DNA of 64,000 nt, taken from positions 1,364,001 through 1,428,000 of the forward strand of contig NZ_AP022588.1 in assembly GCF_010731735.1 (NCBI RefSeq), written 5' to 3'. Below are positions 35,316-45,261 of the stretch, one piece after another. The DNA is from Mycolicibacterium sediminis (GTDB taxonomy: Bacteria > Actinomycetota > Actinomycetes > Mycobacteriales > Mycobacteriaceae). The notes under the pieces are model-generated. The model was not told the origin of the DNA. It saw nothing but the letters and a program-made list of their open reading frames with translations, and did no database searches. The translations under genes were made by a program, and so were the position numbers. Position 1 is the first letter of the stretch. Every line of letters begins with the position of its first letter.

Positions 35316-37456
35316 AGTACGCATCGCTCGGTGGGCGTCGCGTAGAGCAGCTCCAGCTCGCCGATGTTCGCGGCGACGGTGACCAGCGGCAGCGCCGCCG
35401 ACACGGCCAGCCGCTCGGCGCCGGCCTCGGCCCGCAGCGCCAGCACGAAGTCGTCGCTGATCGGGGCGTGGTCGGGGCCGCCGGTGCCGGTCAGACGCTC
35501 GCACACGGCGGCGGCGTGGGCGTCGAGGATGTCGCGTACCCGCGGATACGCCTCCAGCGGCGGCGGGACGACGTCGGCGATCAGCTCCGCGGCGTTGCGC
35601 AGCCGGATGGCCCGGTTGGCGGCCCGAACCACCGGGGCCCGCCCGTCGGTGGACCCGCCGCTCTCCGACAGGTACTGCCGCACCGCGTCGTCGAGTGTCC
35701 GCGAGGCGGTCATCGCGTCGTGGCCCAGCGCGAACACCCGGTCGGTCGCCGATTCGGACGCGCCGGAGGTGACCCGGCGGACCGCCGCCGTCAGGTAGGT
35801 GGTGCCCACCGCGAGCGACGCGTCCACCGCCCGCGTCACCGACGACGCCGCGCCCCGCGGCCACAGCAGTACCGACACGATGACGCCGACCAGTGCGCCC
35901 ACCACGACGTCCTCGACGCGGATCAGCCCGACGCTCCACCCGGTCGGCACGATCAGGTTGAAGATGATCAGCACCATCATCGTGAACATCGCCTGGCCCG
36001 CCACGAACGACGCCACCTCGGGGACGTAGGCCGAGCCGAAGGCGACGATGGGCAACGCCAACCACATCACGACCGGCTCCACGCCGAGCAGCTCGATGAA
36101 CACGATCCCGAGCAGGAAGCCGAGGACGGTGCCGCCGACGGCACGCACCACCCGGGTGCCGGTGGTGAGCGCACTGCTGCGCAGCACCGACATCGCTCCG
36201 AGCACCACCCAGAAGCCGTGCTCGACGGGGAAGACGTGCGTGACGGCGACGGCGAGCGCGAGGCCCAGCCCCGTCCGCAGGCTGTTGCGCACGACCACCG
36301 CGCGGGTCGCCACGAAGCCGGTCGTCAGGTACGCCAGGGCCTCCGACTCGGACAGCAGCCGGTCGGCGGCACCGGTCCGAGGCAGCCGGCGTCCGAGCAC
36401 GCGGGCCCAGACCGGGCGGGCGTCCGCGTCGGCGGCGATGCCGATGATGCGGCCCGTCGCGCCGACGCACGCGGATATGGTGCGACGCGTCAACAGCTTC
36501 CGTCCGACGCCGATCGCCGCGGCATCACTGGGCTCGCCGAGGATCTCGACGATGTCGTCGCGGTAGCGGCTCTGCGCGACCCGGCGCTGCTCGGCCAGCG
36601 CGACGGCGAGGTCCTCGCGGAAGACGTCGCGGCCTGACGATGGCGCCGTCGTCAACACCCTCGCCGCATCACGCAGGACCCGGGTGACGGGTCCGCGCAT
36701 CTGGGCCAGCAGGTCGCCGCTGCCGTCGGTGACCCGGTCGGACAGCCACTGCAGGTCGTCCACCACCCGCACCAGCGCGCGGCTGCCAGCGGTCAGGGCG
36801 ACGGGTCGGAAGTCGGCGCCCAGGAAGTTGGCGCGCAGCGCGCCCATCGCCGACGACACGTCCTCGGCGGTGGCGGCGCCGTCCAACCGGTCGGCCATCG
36901 TGCGGCAGACCTGTGCGGCGTGCCGCCGGAGGTCGTCGTGGTGACGTGGCGGCAGCAGGAACAGCGCGGCCGGAACCGCGACGGCCAGCGCGATCCCCCA
37001 GCCGAGCAAGCGATCGGGGATGGGACCCGGCGGCGTACACGCGGGCAGCACGAAGGTGAGCAGGGTCGACCGCTGTCCCGCGGCGACGATCTCCGACAGC
37101 ACACCCGAGAAGGTGACCGCCACGCCGAGCACGAACATGGTGGCGACCGCGAGCCACGGGATGGGCGCCACCAGTGAGCCGATCGTGATCAGCACGGCCC
37201 CGTTGAAGCCGAGCCCACCGTAGGCCACCGCCCGCGCGGCCCGGTTGCCCGGGAAGTCGACGATGATCAGCAGCGCGACCGAGCCGAAGATCGCGAACAT
37301 CGGTGTCTGCGAACCGCTTCCGATGAGGAACCCGATGGTCGCCGCGATCGGCAGCGCGATCGCCGCCCGGACGGCGCGGCGCAGCGCGTCGTGCTCGGGA
37401 TCGCGTGTCGCCAGCCGGCCGGCGGCCCGGCGCCACAGGCCGGCCGGGGTCAGCAT
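35300..37456 (-). CDS. FUSC-family integral membrane protein
   Basis: A 718-residue membrane protein of the FUSC (fusaric acid resistance-like / aromatic acid exporter) superfamily. Two blocks of about five to six hydrophobic helices (roughly residues 29-175 and 385-520) alternate with soluble helical regions, the family layout. The second block includes the typical RxxGTxxG-like stretch RVVRAVGGTVLGFLLGI. Efflux of small organic acids is a family-level guess. A TetR regulator lies 49 bp upstream on the same strand and may control it. Confidence 0.86.
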   Translation of the reverse strand: MLTPAGLWRRAAGRLATRDPEHDALRRAVRAAIALPIAATIGFLIGSGSQTPMFAIFGSVALLIIVDFPGNRAARAVAYGGLGFNGAVLITIGSLVAPIPWLAVATMFVLGVAVTFSGVLSEIVAAGQRSTLLTFVLPACTPPGPIPDRLLGWGIALAVAVPAALFLLPPRHHDDLRRHAAQVCRTMADRLDGAATAEDVSSAMGALRANFLGADFRPVALTAGSRALVRVVDDLQWLSDRVTDGSGDLLAQMRGPVTRVLRDAARVLTTAPSSGRDVFREDLAVALAEQRRVAQSRYRDDIVEILGEPSDAAAIGVGRKLLTRRTISACVGATGRIIGIAADADARPVWARVLGRRLPRTGAADRLLSESEALAYLTTGFVATRAVVVRNSLRTGLGLALAVAVTHVFPVEHGFWVVLGAMSVLRSSALTTGTRVVRAVGGTVLGFLLGIVFIELLGVEPVVMWLALPIVAFGSAYVPEVASFVAGQAMFTMMVLIIFNLIVPTGWSVGLIRVEDVVVGALVGVIVSVLLWPRGAASSVTRAVDASLAVGTTYLTAAVRRVTSGASESATDRVFALGHDAMTASRTLDDAVRQYLSESGGSTDGRAPVVRAANRAIRLRNAAELIADVVPPPLEAYPRVRDILDAHAAAVCERLTGTGGPDHAPISDDFVLALRAEAGAERLAVSAALPLVTVAANIGELELLYATPTERCVLPQPR

Positions 37457-37505
37457 GTCCCGGATCGTAGACCGATCGGGACGGCTGCGCGGCCAGCCGG
37501 GTGTG

Positions 37506-38066
37506 TCAGGTCAGGTCGAGTTCGTGGCCGAAGTTGCCCGTCTCCATCGCCGCTATGAGGCGGCCCGCCATCCACTGCAGGATCTCGGTGGCGCGCGGCA
37601 GCGTGGATTGCTCGCACCCGATCAGCAGATACATCGCCGACGTCGCGAAGCGCTCCGCCTCCACCTCGTCGCCGACGACCTCCAATGCGGATTCGAAGAG
37701 GACGTCGTACCGCTGCTTGTCCACCCCCACCTGCGTCGCGTGGACTGCGGCGTCCATCGAACTCCAGACCCGGATGCCCGCCTCCGCGCCGTAGGAGATC
37801 CGCAATGCCCCCTGAATGAGCACCTTGATGCGGCGCCGAGGATCGGGTTCGGCACGCACCTCCGAGGCGACGCTCGCCGATCGAGCCCACCTGGTGACGA
37901 GTTCCTCGCCGTACACCGACCAGCTGCTGAAGTAGTGATAGAACGAGCCCGTCGTGACGCCGAGGCGACTGCACACCTCGGCGAGCTTCAGCCCGCCGTA
38001 GCCTTGGTCGGACAGCACGTCCAACCCGGTGTCGAGATACGACTCCCGTGAAATGGTTCCCCCCAT
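37506..38066 (-). CDS. TetR-family transcriptional regulator
   Basis: A 186-residue regulator. The N-terminal DNA-binding helix-turn-helix is at about residues 22-48 (LAEVCSRLGVTTGSFYHYFSS), followed by a helical ligand domain. It is transcribed immediately upstream of the FUSC transporter gene and divergent from another TetR gene, so it probably regulates one or both. Ligand unknown. Confidence 0.9.
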   Translation of the reverse strand: MGGTISRESYLDTGLDVLSDQGYGGLKLAEVCSRLGVTTGSFYHYFSSWSVYGEELVTRWARSASVASEVRAEPDPRRRIKVLIQGALRISYGAEAGIRVWSSMDAAVHATQVGVDKQRYDVLFESALEVVGDEVEAERFATSAMYLLIGCEQSTLPRATEILQWMAGRLIAAMETGNFGHELDLT

Positions 38067-38257
38067 AGGGGGACCTTAGTTGGCGAACCTGACAACCATG
38101 GGCGCGATCCCTCTGGCTAACACACGCGATGGGTCAGAAATTCGTCATCATTGTGGCCCAGCACCGTACTTCGGGCAGCTGACCGTTTCCTACTGGGCCT
38201 TTCCTTACGCTCCCGCAACCATTTCCTCGTGGGCCGGTACCAGCGGTATGGCACAAT

Positions 38258-38905
38258 TTGACCGTGCCGTATACCGCGACCCGAGGTCCTGGACGTCCGC
38301 CTGCAGCGAAGGCGGCCGAAACCAGGGAGCGCATCGTGCGCGCGGCGCGCGAAGTGTTCAGCGAACTCGGATATGACGCTGCAACCTTCCAGGCCATTGC
38401 CATCCGCGCCGATTTGACCCGTCCGGCCATCAATCACTACTTCGCCAGCAAGCGCGTGCTCTACAGCGAAGTGGTCGAGAAGACCAATGAAATGGTGGTT
38501 GCCGCCGGCATGGCCAAGGCGGAGACCGAGACCTCGCTGCTGAAGCGGCTGTCGGCGTTCTTTGCGGCTGCGATGCAGGCCGAGTCGCGCGACCGGTCGG
38601 GGGCGGCGTTCCTGGTCACGTCGGTGCTGGAGTCGCAGCGGCACCCGGAGTTGAGTCGTGACGAGCACAATTCGCTGAAGACGTCGCGCGCATTCGTCAC
38701 CTGGGCGGTGACCGACGCGATCGAGCGCGGCGAATTGGTGACCGACACCGACGTGCCGACGCTCGTTGAATTGCTCGTCGCGATCATGTGGGGCATGGGC
38801 TTCTACGCCGGATACGTCGGCGGCCACGACGAATTGGGCGTCATCGTCGAGAAATTGGAATTACTCCTAGCGAACAAGCTCTGGACCGTCGGGCCTCGTT
38901 CCTAA
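38258..38905 (+). CDS. TetR-family transcriptional regulator (Rv0144-like position)
   Basis: A 215-residue TetR regulator with helix-turn-helix at about residues 38-66 (FQAIAIRADLTRPAINHYFASK). The start is TTG 38258 or GTG 38264 two codons on; neither has a strong ribosome-binding site. It precedes a SAM methyltransferase and an aldehyde dehydrogenase-SDR-oxidoreductase block in the same order as Rv0144-Rv0149 of M. tuberculosis, as I recall it. It is a candidate binder of the palindrome at 40038-40055. Confidence 0.88.
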   Translation: MTVPYTATRGPGRPPAAKAAETRERIVRAAREVFSELGYDAATFQAIAIRADLTRPAINHYFASKRVLYSEVVEKTNEMVVAAGMAKAETETSLLKRLSAFFAAAMQAESRDRSGAAFLVTSVLESQRHPELSRDEHNSLKTSRAFVTWAVTDAIERGELVTDTDVPTLVELLVAIMWGMGFYAGYVGGHDELGVIVEKLELLLANKLWTVGPRS

Positions 38906-39007
38906 GCACGGCTCGCGGCGTCGCGGGGCCCTTCGGTGGCCACACCGGCGGGCGTTCGCCCCACCACCATCTAGTCCGGCTAACTGATTCGGTAGCATTC
39001 CGAATGA

Positions 39008-40006
<999 letters not shown>

Positions 40007-40037
40007 GACCCGGTCCGCCGGATTCGCGGGCCTGTTC

Positions 40038-40055
40038 ACCAACCAGGTGGTTGGT
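40038..40055. promoter_or_regulatory. Palindromic operator upstream of aldehyde dehydrogenase
   Basis: Perfect 8-bp arms ACCAACCA and TGGTTGGT around a GG centre. A -10-like TAGGAT starts at 40056, directly after it, so a bound repressor would cover the promoter of the 40110 gene. The symmetry and size are typical of TetR-family operators; the TetR at 38258-38905 is the nearest candidate. Confidence 0.65.
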
Positions 40056-40109
40056 TAGGATCGTGACGCAGAGCACGCTCCAGGCTCGAAGGTCCAGGAA
40101 GGACACTCC

Positions 40110-41519
40110 GTGACCACAGAATCCGTCGCGCCACCCACCTCGGGAACCGGCGCCGCAGACATCCCGGGCATCGTCGCCGGACTGCGTAGGGCCTACGCCA
40201 GCGGTCGGACGCGCGACGTCGAGTGGCGCCGTCGGCAGCTCAAGGCCCTCGAGGCCCTCGTCGTCGAGAACGAGTCGGCCATCGCGGGGGCACTCGAGCA
40301 GGACCTGGGCCGCAAGCCGTTCGAGGCCTGGCTCGCCGACATCGCCAGCACGGCCGCCGAGGCGCGCGACGCCGCCAAGAGCGTCGGCAAGTGGACCAAG
40401 CGCAAGCACCGGATGCTGGAGTTCTCGCAGCGCCCCGGCCGCGGCTGGGTCGAATACGAGCCGTACGGGGTCGTGCTCGTCATCGGCGCGTGGAACTTCC
40501 CGTTCGCGCTGACGCTCGGCCCCGCCGTCGGGGCGCTCGCCGCGGGAAACGCCGTGCTGCTCAAGCCATCCGAGGTGGCGCCCGCGTCCTCGGCGCTGAT
40601 GGCCGAGCTGATCCCCAAGTACCTCGACCGCGAGGCAGTGGCCGTCGTCGAGGGGGACGGCGCCGTCAGCCAGGCACTCATCGCCCAGGGGTTCGACAAG
40701 CTCTGCTTCACCGGTGGCACCGAGATCGGCCGCCGCGTCTACGAGGCCGCCGCCGCGCACCTGACGCCGGTCACCCTCGAACTCGGCGGCAAGAGCCCGG
40801 TGATCGTCGCCGCGGACGCCGACATCGACGTCGCCGCCAAGCGGATCGCGTGGACCAAGCTGATCAACTCCGGTCAGATCTGCATCGCACCGGACTACGT
40901 GATCGCCGAGGCGTCCATCCGCGACGAGCTCGTCGACAAGATCAGGGCGGCGGTCGAGACGTTCGAAGCCGGCGACCCGTCGGGCAAGCGCATCGTCAAC
41001 GAGAGGCACTTCGACCGGTTGGTGTCCTCGCTCGCCGCGACCAAGGGCACCGTCGCCGTCGGCGGCGGCTCGGACGCTGCGACCATCAAGATCCAGCCGA
41101 CCGTCGTGGTCGACCCCAGCCTCGACGAGCCGCTCATGCGCGACGAGATCTTCGGCCCCATCCTGCCGATCGTCACGGTCCAAAACCTGGACGAGGCAAT
41201 CGCATTCGTGAACTCGCGGCCCAAGCCGCTGGCCGCCTACCTGTTCACCAAGACCAAGGCCGTACGGGAACGCGTCATCAAGGAGGTGCCCGCCGGCGGC
41301 ATGCTGGTGAACCACCTGCTGTTCCAGTTCTCCACGACCAAGCTGCCGTTCGGCGGTGTCGGCCCGTCCGGGATGGGCGCCTATCACGGCAAGTTCGGCT
41401 TCGAGGAGTTCAGTCACCGCAAGTCGGTGCTCACCAAGCCGACCCGACCCGACTTAACCGCACTGATCTACCCGCCGTATACAGATAAGGCGTGGAAGCT
41501 GGCGCGCAAGTTGTTCTAG
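40110..41519 (+). CDS. Aldehyde dehydrogenase (Rv0147-like)
   Basis: NAD(P)-dependent aldehyde dehydrogenase of the class 3 / fatty aldehyde type, 469 residues. Catalytic Cys258 lies in NSGQICIAP and general-base Glu224 in LELGGKSP. The coenzyme-binding FTGGTEIG is at about 200-207. The C-terminus ends with KLARKLF. Start GTG lies just after an AAGGA stretch. It heads the operon with the SDR and oxidoreductase that follow, suggesting oxidation of lipid-derived aldehydes; the exact substrate is unknown. Confidence 0.94.
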   Translation: MTTESVAPPTSGTGAADIPGIVAGLRRAYASGRTRDVEWRRRQLKALEALVVENESAIAGALEQDLGRKPFEAWLADIASTAAEARDAAKSVGKWTKRKHRMLEFSQRPGRGWVEYEPYGVVLVIGAWNFPFALTLGPAVGALAAGNAVLLKPSEVAPASSALMAELIPKYLDREAVAVVEGDGAVSQALIAQGFDKLCFTGGTEIGRRVYEAAAAHLTPVTLELGGKSPVIVAADADIDVAAKRIAWTKLINSGQICIAPDYVIAEASIRDELVDKIRAAVETFEAGDPSGKRIVNERHFDRLVSSLAATKGTVAVGGGSDAATIKIQPTVVVDPSLDEPLMRDEIFGPILPIVTVQNLDEAIAFVNSRPKPLAAYLFTKTKAVRERVIKEVPAGGMLVNHLLFQFSTTKLPFGGVGPSGMGAYHGKFGFEEFSHRKSVLTKPTRPDLTALIYPPYTDKAWKLARKLF

Positions 41520-41568
41520 CCGCGTCCAGCAGCCAGTCCCGTTAGAGCCCTTTCGAAAGAGGAGTGCA

Positions 41569-42435
41569 ATGCCCGGAGTACAGGATCGCGTCGTCGTCGT
41601 CACCGGAGCCGGCGGAGGACTGGGTCGTGAGTACGCGCTGACGCTGGCCCGTGAGGGCGCGAGCGTCGTCGTCAACGACCTCGGTGGATCGCGTGACGGA
41701 TCGGGTGCCGGACACAACATGGCCGACCAGGTCGTCGACGAGATCAAGGCGGCCGGTGGCCGTGCCGTCGCCAACTACGACAGCGTCGCCGAGCCCGAGG
41801 GCGCGGAGAACATCATCAAGACCGCCATCGACGAGTTCGGCAAGGTCGACGGCGTCGTCAGCAACGCGGGCATCCTGCGCGACGGCACCTTCCACAAGAT
41901 GACGTTCGAGAACTGGGACGCCGTGCTGAAGGTGCACCTCTACGGCGGGTACAACGTCATTCGCGCCGCATGGCCGCACTTCCGCGAGCAGAGCTTCGGC
42001 CGCGTCGTCGTCGCGACGTCGACGAGCGGGCTGTTCGGCAACTTCGGCCAGGCCAACTACGGCGCTGCCAAGCTCGGCCTCGTCGGCCTGATCAACACGC
42101 TCGCCCAGGAGGGCGCGAAGTACGACATCAAGACCAACGCGGTGGCACCCATCGCGGCGACCCGCATGACCGAGGACATCCTGCCCAAGGAGGTCTTCGA
42201 GAAGCTGACCCCGGAGTACGTGGCGCCGGTGGTGGCCTACCTGATGACCGAGGAGCTGGCCGACACCGACTCGATCTTCATCGTCGGCGGCGGCAAGGTG
42301 CAGCGCACCGCGCTCTTCCAGAACGAGGGCATCACGTTCTCCGATGGCGTGCCCTCGGTCGACGACGTAGCCGCCAAGTGGGGCGAGATCACCGATCTGT
42401 CGGCGGCGAAGTCGGCCAGCTTCAAGCTCGGCTGA
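41569..42435 (+). CDS. Short-chain dehydrogenase (Rv0148-like)
   Basis: A 288-residue SDR of the MFE-2 (3-hydroxyacyl-CoA dehydrogenase) subgroup. Cofactor motif GAGGGLG is at 13-19, NAG at 99-101, and the catalytic Tyr164-x3-Lys168 in NYGAAKLG. An AAGAGGAG-type ribosome-binding site precedes the ATG. It probably oxidises beta-hydroxyacyl-CoA-like substrates alongside the neighbouring aldehyde dehydrogenase and enoyl/quinone reductase; this is family-level inference. Confidence 0.93.
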   Translation: MPGVQDRVVVVTGAGGGLGREYALTLAREGASVVVNDLGGSRDGSGAGHNMADQVVDEIKAAGGRAVANYDSVAEPEGAENIIKTAIDEFGKVDGVVSNAGILRDGTFHKMTFENWDAVLKVHLYGGYNVIRAAWPHFREQSFGRVVVATSTSGLFGNFGQANYGAAKLGLVGLINTLAQEGAKYDIKTNAVAPIAATRMTEDILPKEVFEKLTPEYVAPVVAYLMTEELADTDSIFIVGGGKVQRTALFQNEGITFSDGVPSVDDVAAKWGEITDLSAAKSASFKLG

Positions 42436-42441
42436 GTACGC

Positions 42442-43407
42442 GTGAAGGCGCTTGTTGCACAATCTCTTACCGGTCCGGCAGGGCTGACGTACACCGACGT
42501 GGACGACGTCGCGGGTGACTCCGCGGTCGTCGTCGACGTCGGCGCGGCCGGTGTCTGCTTCCCCGACCTGCTGCTGATCCGCGGCGAGTACCAGCTCAAG
42601 CTGGACCCGCCGTTCGTCCCGGGTACCGAGGTCGCGGGCGTGGTGCGTTCCGCGCCCGCCGGCTCGTCGGTGACCGTCGGCCAGCGGGTGTCGGCGCTGT
42701 CGATGCTCGGCGGGTGGGCCGAGACGGTGGCGGTGTCCCCGGACAGCGTGGTGCCGACACCCGACGACGTCGACGATGCCTCGGCCACCGCGCTGCTGGG
42801 CAACTACTACACGATGTTCTTCGGCTTGGAGCGCCGCGCGGCGTTGCAGCCGGGGGAGACCGTGTTGGTGCTCGGCTCGGCCGGTGGTGTCGGCACGGCA
42901 GCGATCCAGATCGCCAAGGCCATGGGCGCGCGGGTGATCGCGATGGTGCACCGCACCGGCGCCGACGAGTTCGTCAGGTCGCTGGGTGCCGACGTGGTGC
43001 TACCGCTCACCGAGGGGTGGGCGCAGGCGGTTCGCGAGCACACCGAGGGTCGAGGCGTCGACGTCGTGGTGGATCCCGTGGGCGGGGACGCGTTCGACGA
43101 CGCGATCCGCGTGCTGGCGACCGAGGGGCGCCTGCTCGTCGTCGGATTCGCCTCCGGTGGAGGCATTCCCACGGTCAAGGTCAACCGGCTGCTGCTGCGC
43201 AACGTGTCGGTGGTCGGCGTCGGTCTCGGCGAGTTCGTGAACCGGACGCCGGGCGCGCAGGCGAAGATCGGCGCGGGCCTCAACCGGCTGGTCGCAGCGG
43301 GCCTACGTCCACCGCCGCCCGTGCGGTACCCGCTCTCGGATGGCCGTGCGGCGCTCGAAGCGCTTGCGGCAGGAGAGATTCGGGGGAAGCTGGTCCTGGA
43401 GCCGTGA
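42442..43407 (+). CDS. Zinc-free medium-chain quinone/enoyl reductase (Rv0149-like)
   Basis: A 321-residue NADPH:quinone oxidoreductase-type MDR protein. It has the N-terminal GroES-like domain with PDLLLIRGEYQ and the Rossmann motif GSAGGVGTAA at 145-154. Zinc-binding cysteines are absent. The start is GTG, 6 bp after the SDR stop. The stop overlaps the GTG of the next gene, so SDR, reductase and HAD gene form one operon. Confidence 0.93.
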   Translation: MKALVAQSLTGPAGLTYTDVDDVAGDSAVVVDVGAAGVCFPDLLLIRGEYQLKLDPPFVPGTEVAGVVRSAPAGSSVTVGQRVSALSMLGGWAETVAVSPDSVVPTPDDVDDASATALLGNYYTMFFGLERRAALQPGETVLVLGSAGGVGTAAIQIAKAMGARVIAMVHRTGADEFVRSLGADVVLPLTEGWAQAVREHTEGRGVDVVVDPVGGDAFDDAIRVLATEGRLLVVGFASGGGIPTVKVNRLLLRNVSVVGVGLGEFVNRTPGAQAKIGAGLNRLVAAGLRPPPPVRYPLSDGRAALEALAAGEIRGKLVLEP

Positions 43408-44105
43408 CGTTGCGCGCGCTGGCGTTCGACGTCTTCGGCACCGTCGTGGACTGGCGCGGCAGCGTCGTCCGGGAGCTGACCGCGTTCGGCGAGGCCCGTG
43501 GCGTGCAGCGGGACTGGGCCCGGTTCACCGACGACTGGCGGGCGGGCTACCCGGCCGCGATGAACCGGGTGCGCACCGGTGAGCTGCCATGGCTGAAGAT
43601 CGACGCCCTGCACCGGATGATCCTCGACGTGCTGCTGGCCGACGCCGGCATCGCCGACGTGCCCGAGGCCGACCTCGACCACCTCAACCGGGCCTGGCAC
43701 CGGCTGGACCCGTGGCCGGACAGCGTGGCGGGGCTGACCCGGCTCAAGGAGTCGTACACGATCACGACGCTGTCGAACGGGAACCTCTCGCTGCTGACCA
43801 ACATGGCCAAGCGCGCGGGCTTGCCGTGGGACTGCGTCATCTCGGCCGAGTTGTTCCGGCACTACAAGCCCGACCCCGAGGCGTATCTCGGCTGCGCCGA
43901 CCTGCTCGACGTCGACCCTGGTGAGCTGGCCCTGGTCGCGGCGCACCCCAGCGACCTGCGCGCCGCACGTGACGCCGGGCTGCGGACCGCGTACGTCGCG
44001 CGACCGCTGGAACGCGGGCCGGGCCGCGAGCCGCCACGGGTGGAGGACGGCGAGTTCGATTACGTGGCCGCGGACTTCCTCGATCTCGCAGGTCAGCTCG
44101 CCTAG
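43404..44105 (+). CDS. HAD-superfamily hydrolase, haloacid dehalogenase type II-like
   Basis: A 233-residue cytosolic hydrolase. The nucleophile motif FDVFGTVVDW puts catalytic Asp at residue 9. Motif II is TTLSNGN, Lys lies in HYKPDPEAY, and a final VAAHPSDLRAARDAGL block is typical of L-2-haloacid dehalogenases. Start GTG overlaps the previous stop by 4 bp. Whether the substrate is a haloacid or a phosphoester cannot be read from the sequence. Confidence 0.9.
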   Translation: MTLRALAFDVFGTVVDWRGSVVRELTAFGEARGVQRDWARFTDDWRAGYPAAMNRVRTGELPWLKIDALHRMILDVLLADAGIADVPEADLDHLNRAWHRLDPWPDSVAGLTRLKESYTITTLSNGNLSLLTNMAKRAGLPWDCVISAELFRHYKPDPEAYLGCADLLDVDPGELALVAAHPSDLRAARDAGLRTAYVARPLERGPGREPPRVEDGEFDYVAADFLDLAGQLA

Positions 44106-44114
44106 GCTCGGGTT

Positions 44115-44597
44115 GTGGACACCGGTGGCTTGATCCTGGTGGCGGTCGCGATCGCCATCGGCGTGGTGGGCGTCGTCATCCCCCTGCTGCCGGGGACGCT
44201 GTTGGTACTCGCGGCCATCGGCGTGTGGGCGTTCGTCGAGCAGACCGTCGCGGGGTGGGTGACCTTCGGGGTGGTGACGGCGATCCTCGGGGCGACGCTG
44301 TTGATCAAGTACCTGTGGCCGGCCCGACGGATGAAACGGGCGGACGTCGGCACCGGCACGCTGTTCGCGGGTGCGGCGCTGGGCATCGTCGGCTTCTTCG
44401 TGATCCCCGTCGTCGGCCTGGTGATCGGCTTCGTGCTCGGCATCTACCTGGCGGAACTGGCGCGGCGGCACGACCAGCGGCGGGCGTGGGCATCGACGGT
44501 ACACGCGCTGAAGGGCGTGGCGCTGTCGGTGGGCGTGGAACTCACCGGGGCGCTCCTGGCGACGGTGGTGTGGGTCGTCGGCGTGTGGGTGAGCTAG
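44115..44597 (+). CDS. DUF456 membrane protein
   Basis: A 160-residue integral membrane protein with about four to five helices separated by Gly-rich turns. The family-typical VVGVVIPLLPGTLLVLAAI is at about residues 17-35 and GLVIGFVLGIYLAEL near 102-116. Start GTG lies 9 bp after the HAD gene. Unknown function; probable last gene of this operon. Confidence 0.85.
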   Translation: MDTGGLILVAVAIAIGVVGVVIPLLPGTLLVLAAIGVWAFVEQTVAGWVTFGVVTAILGATLLIKYLWPARRMKRADVGTGTLFAGAALGIVGFFVIPVVGLVIGFVLGIYLAELARRHDQRRAWASTVHALKGVALSVGVELTGALLATVVWVVGVWVS

Positions 44598-44653
44598 GGC
44601 CGGCGGGCTGCGGGGGCGGTGGCCGCTGGGGCTCCGGGCCGGGAACCGCACCT

Positions 44654-44782
44654 GCCCACCTCTGAGCGACAACTCGCGACAATGGGGGACGGCGAGGGAC
44701 GCGGAGAAGGCGCCGCCGAGTTTTACGCTTCTGCGATTGCCCCAGCGACCGGATTGTCGCGACTTGTCGCTCAGAGGCGGGC
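44654..44782. repeat. 129-bp element with 30-bp terminal inverted repeats
   Basis: The left arm 44654-44683 and the right arm 44753-44782 are inverted copies differing at only two of 30 positions (core CTCTGAGCGACAA, then TCGCGACAAT). They enclose 69 bp with no coding sense. This fills much of the 332-bp gene-free stretch 44598-44929. It could be a MITE-like non-autonomous element or a large transcription-terminating stem. No target duplication is obvious. Confidence 0.7.
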
Positions 44783-44929
44783 ACGCGCACAGGTTGAGGC
44801 TCAGCGCGACGGTGCGACACCGCTGGCACGGCCGGCAGCACTGCCGGAGATCCATGCAGCCAGGTCTCGCGCGGACCATGATGTAGATGGCCAGGGCGTC
44901 GGTCGCACACGGAACTCCGGAGGAGCAGC

Positions 44930-45250
44930 ATGTCCGAAACGAAGATCACCGTCATCTACGACAACCCGACCGATCCGGCCGCGTTCGAGGCGGCGTACGA
45001 GGCCGAGCAGCTCGAGGCGGCGCGTAAGATCCCGGGCCACATCCGCATCGAGACGTCGAAGGTGTGGCCCAAGGAGGACGGCTCACCGACTCCGGCGTAC
45101 CGGTCGATCGATCTGTACTACCCGGACTACGACGCCGCCAGCGCGGCGGTCACGACGCCCGAGGCCGGCGCCTTCTTCGAGGCGATGGGACGGCTGTCCA
45201 CCGGTGGGGTGCGGGTGTTGTTCTCCGACATCGAGATCGCGCAGCACTAA
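44930..45250 (+). CDS. EthD-domain protein
   Basis: A 106-residue protein of the EthD family (dimeric alpha/beta-barrel fold). The N-terminal TKITVIYDNPTDPAAFEAAYE and the later YRSIDLYYPDYDAA are typical. A GGAGGAG ribosome-binding site lies 7-8 bases before the ATG. EthD proteins accompany oxidative degradation pathways but their role is mostly unknown. It converges with ptpB, leaving 11 bp between the stops. Confidence 0.87.
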   Translation: MSETKITVIYDNPTDPAAFEAAYEAEQLEAARKIPGHIRIETSKVWPKEDGSPTPAYRSIDLYYPDYDAASAAVTTPEAGAFFEAMGRLSTGGVRVLFSDIEIAQH

Positions 45251-45261
45251 CAGCGGCGCAG

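Noticed and set aside
38245..38275. Imperfect inverted repeat GGTATGGCAC / GTGCCGTATACC around the TetR start
   Set aside because: The arms need a 2-base gap and the right arm is inside the coding sequence; too weak to call an operator.
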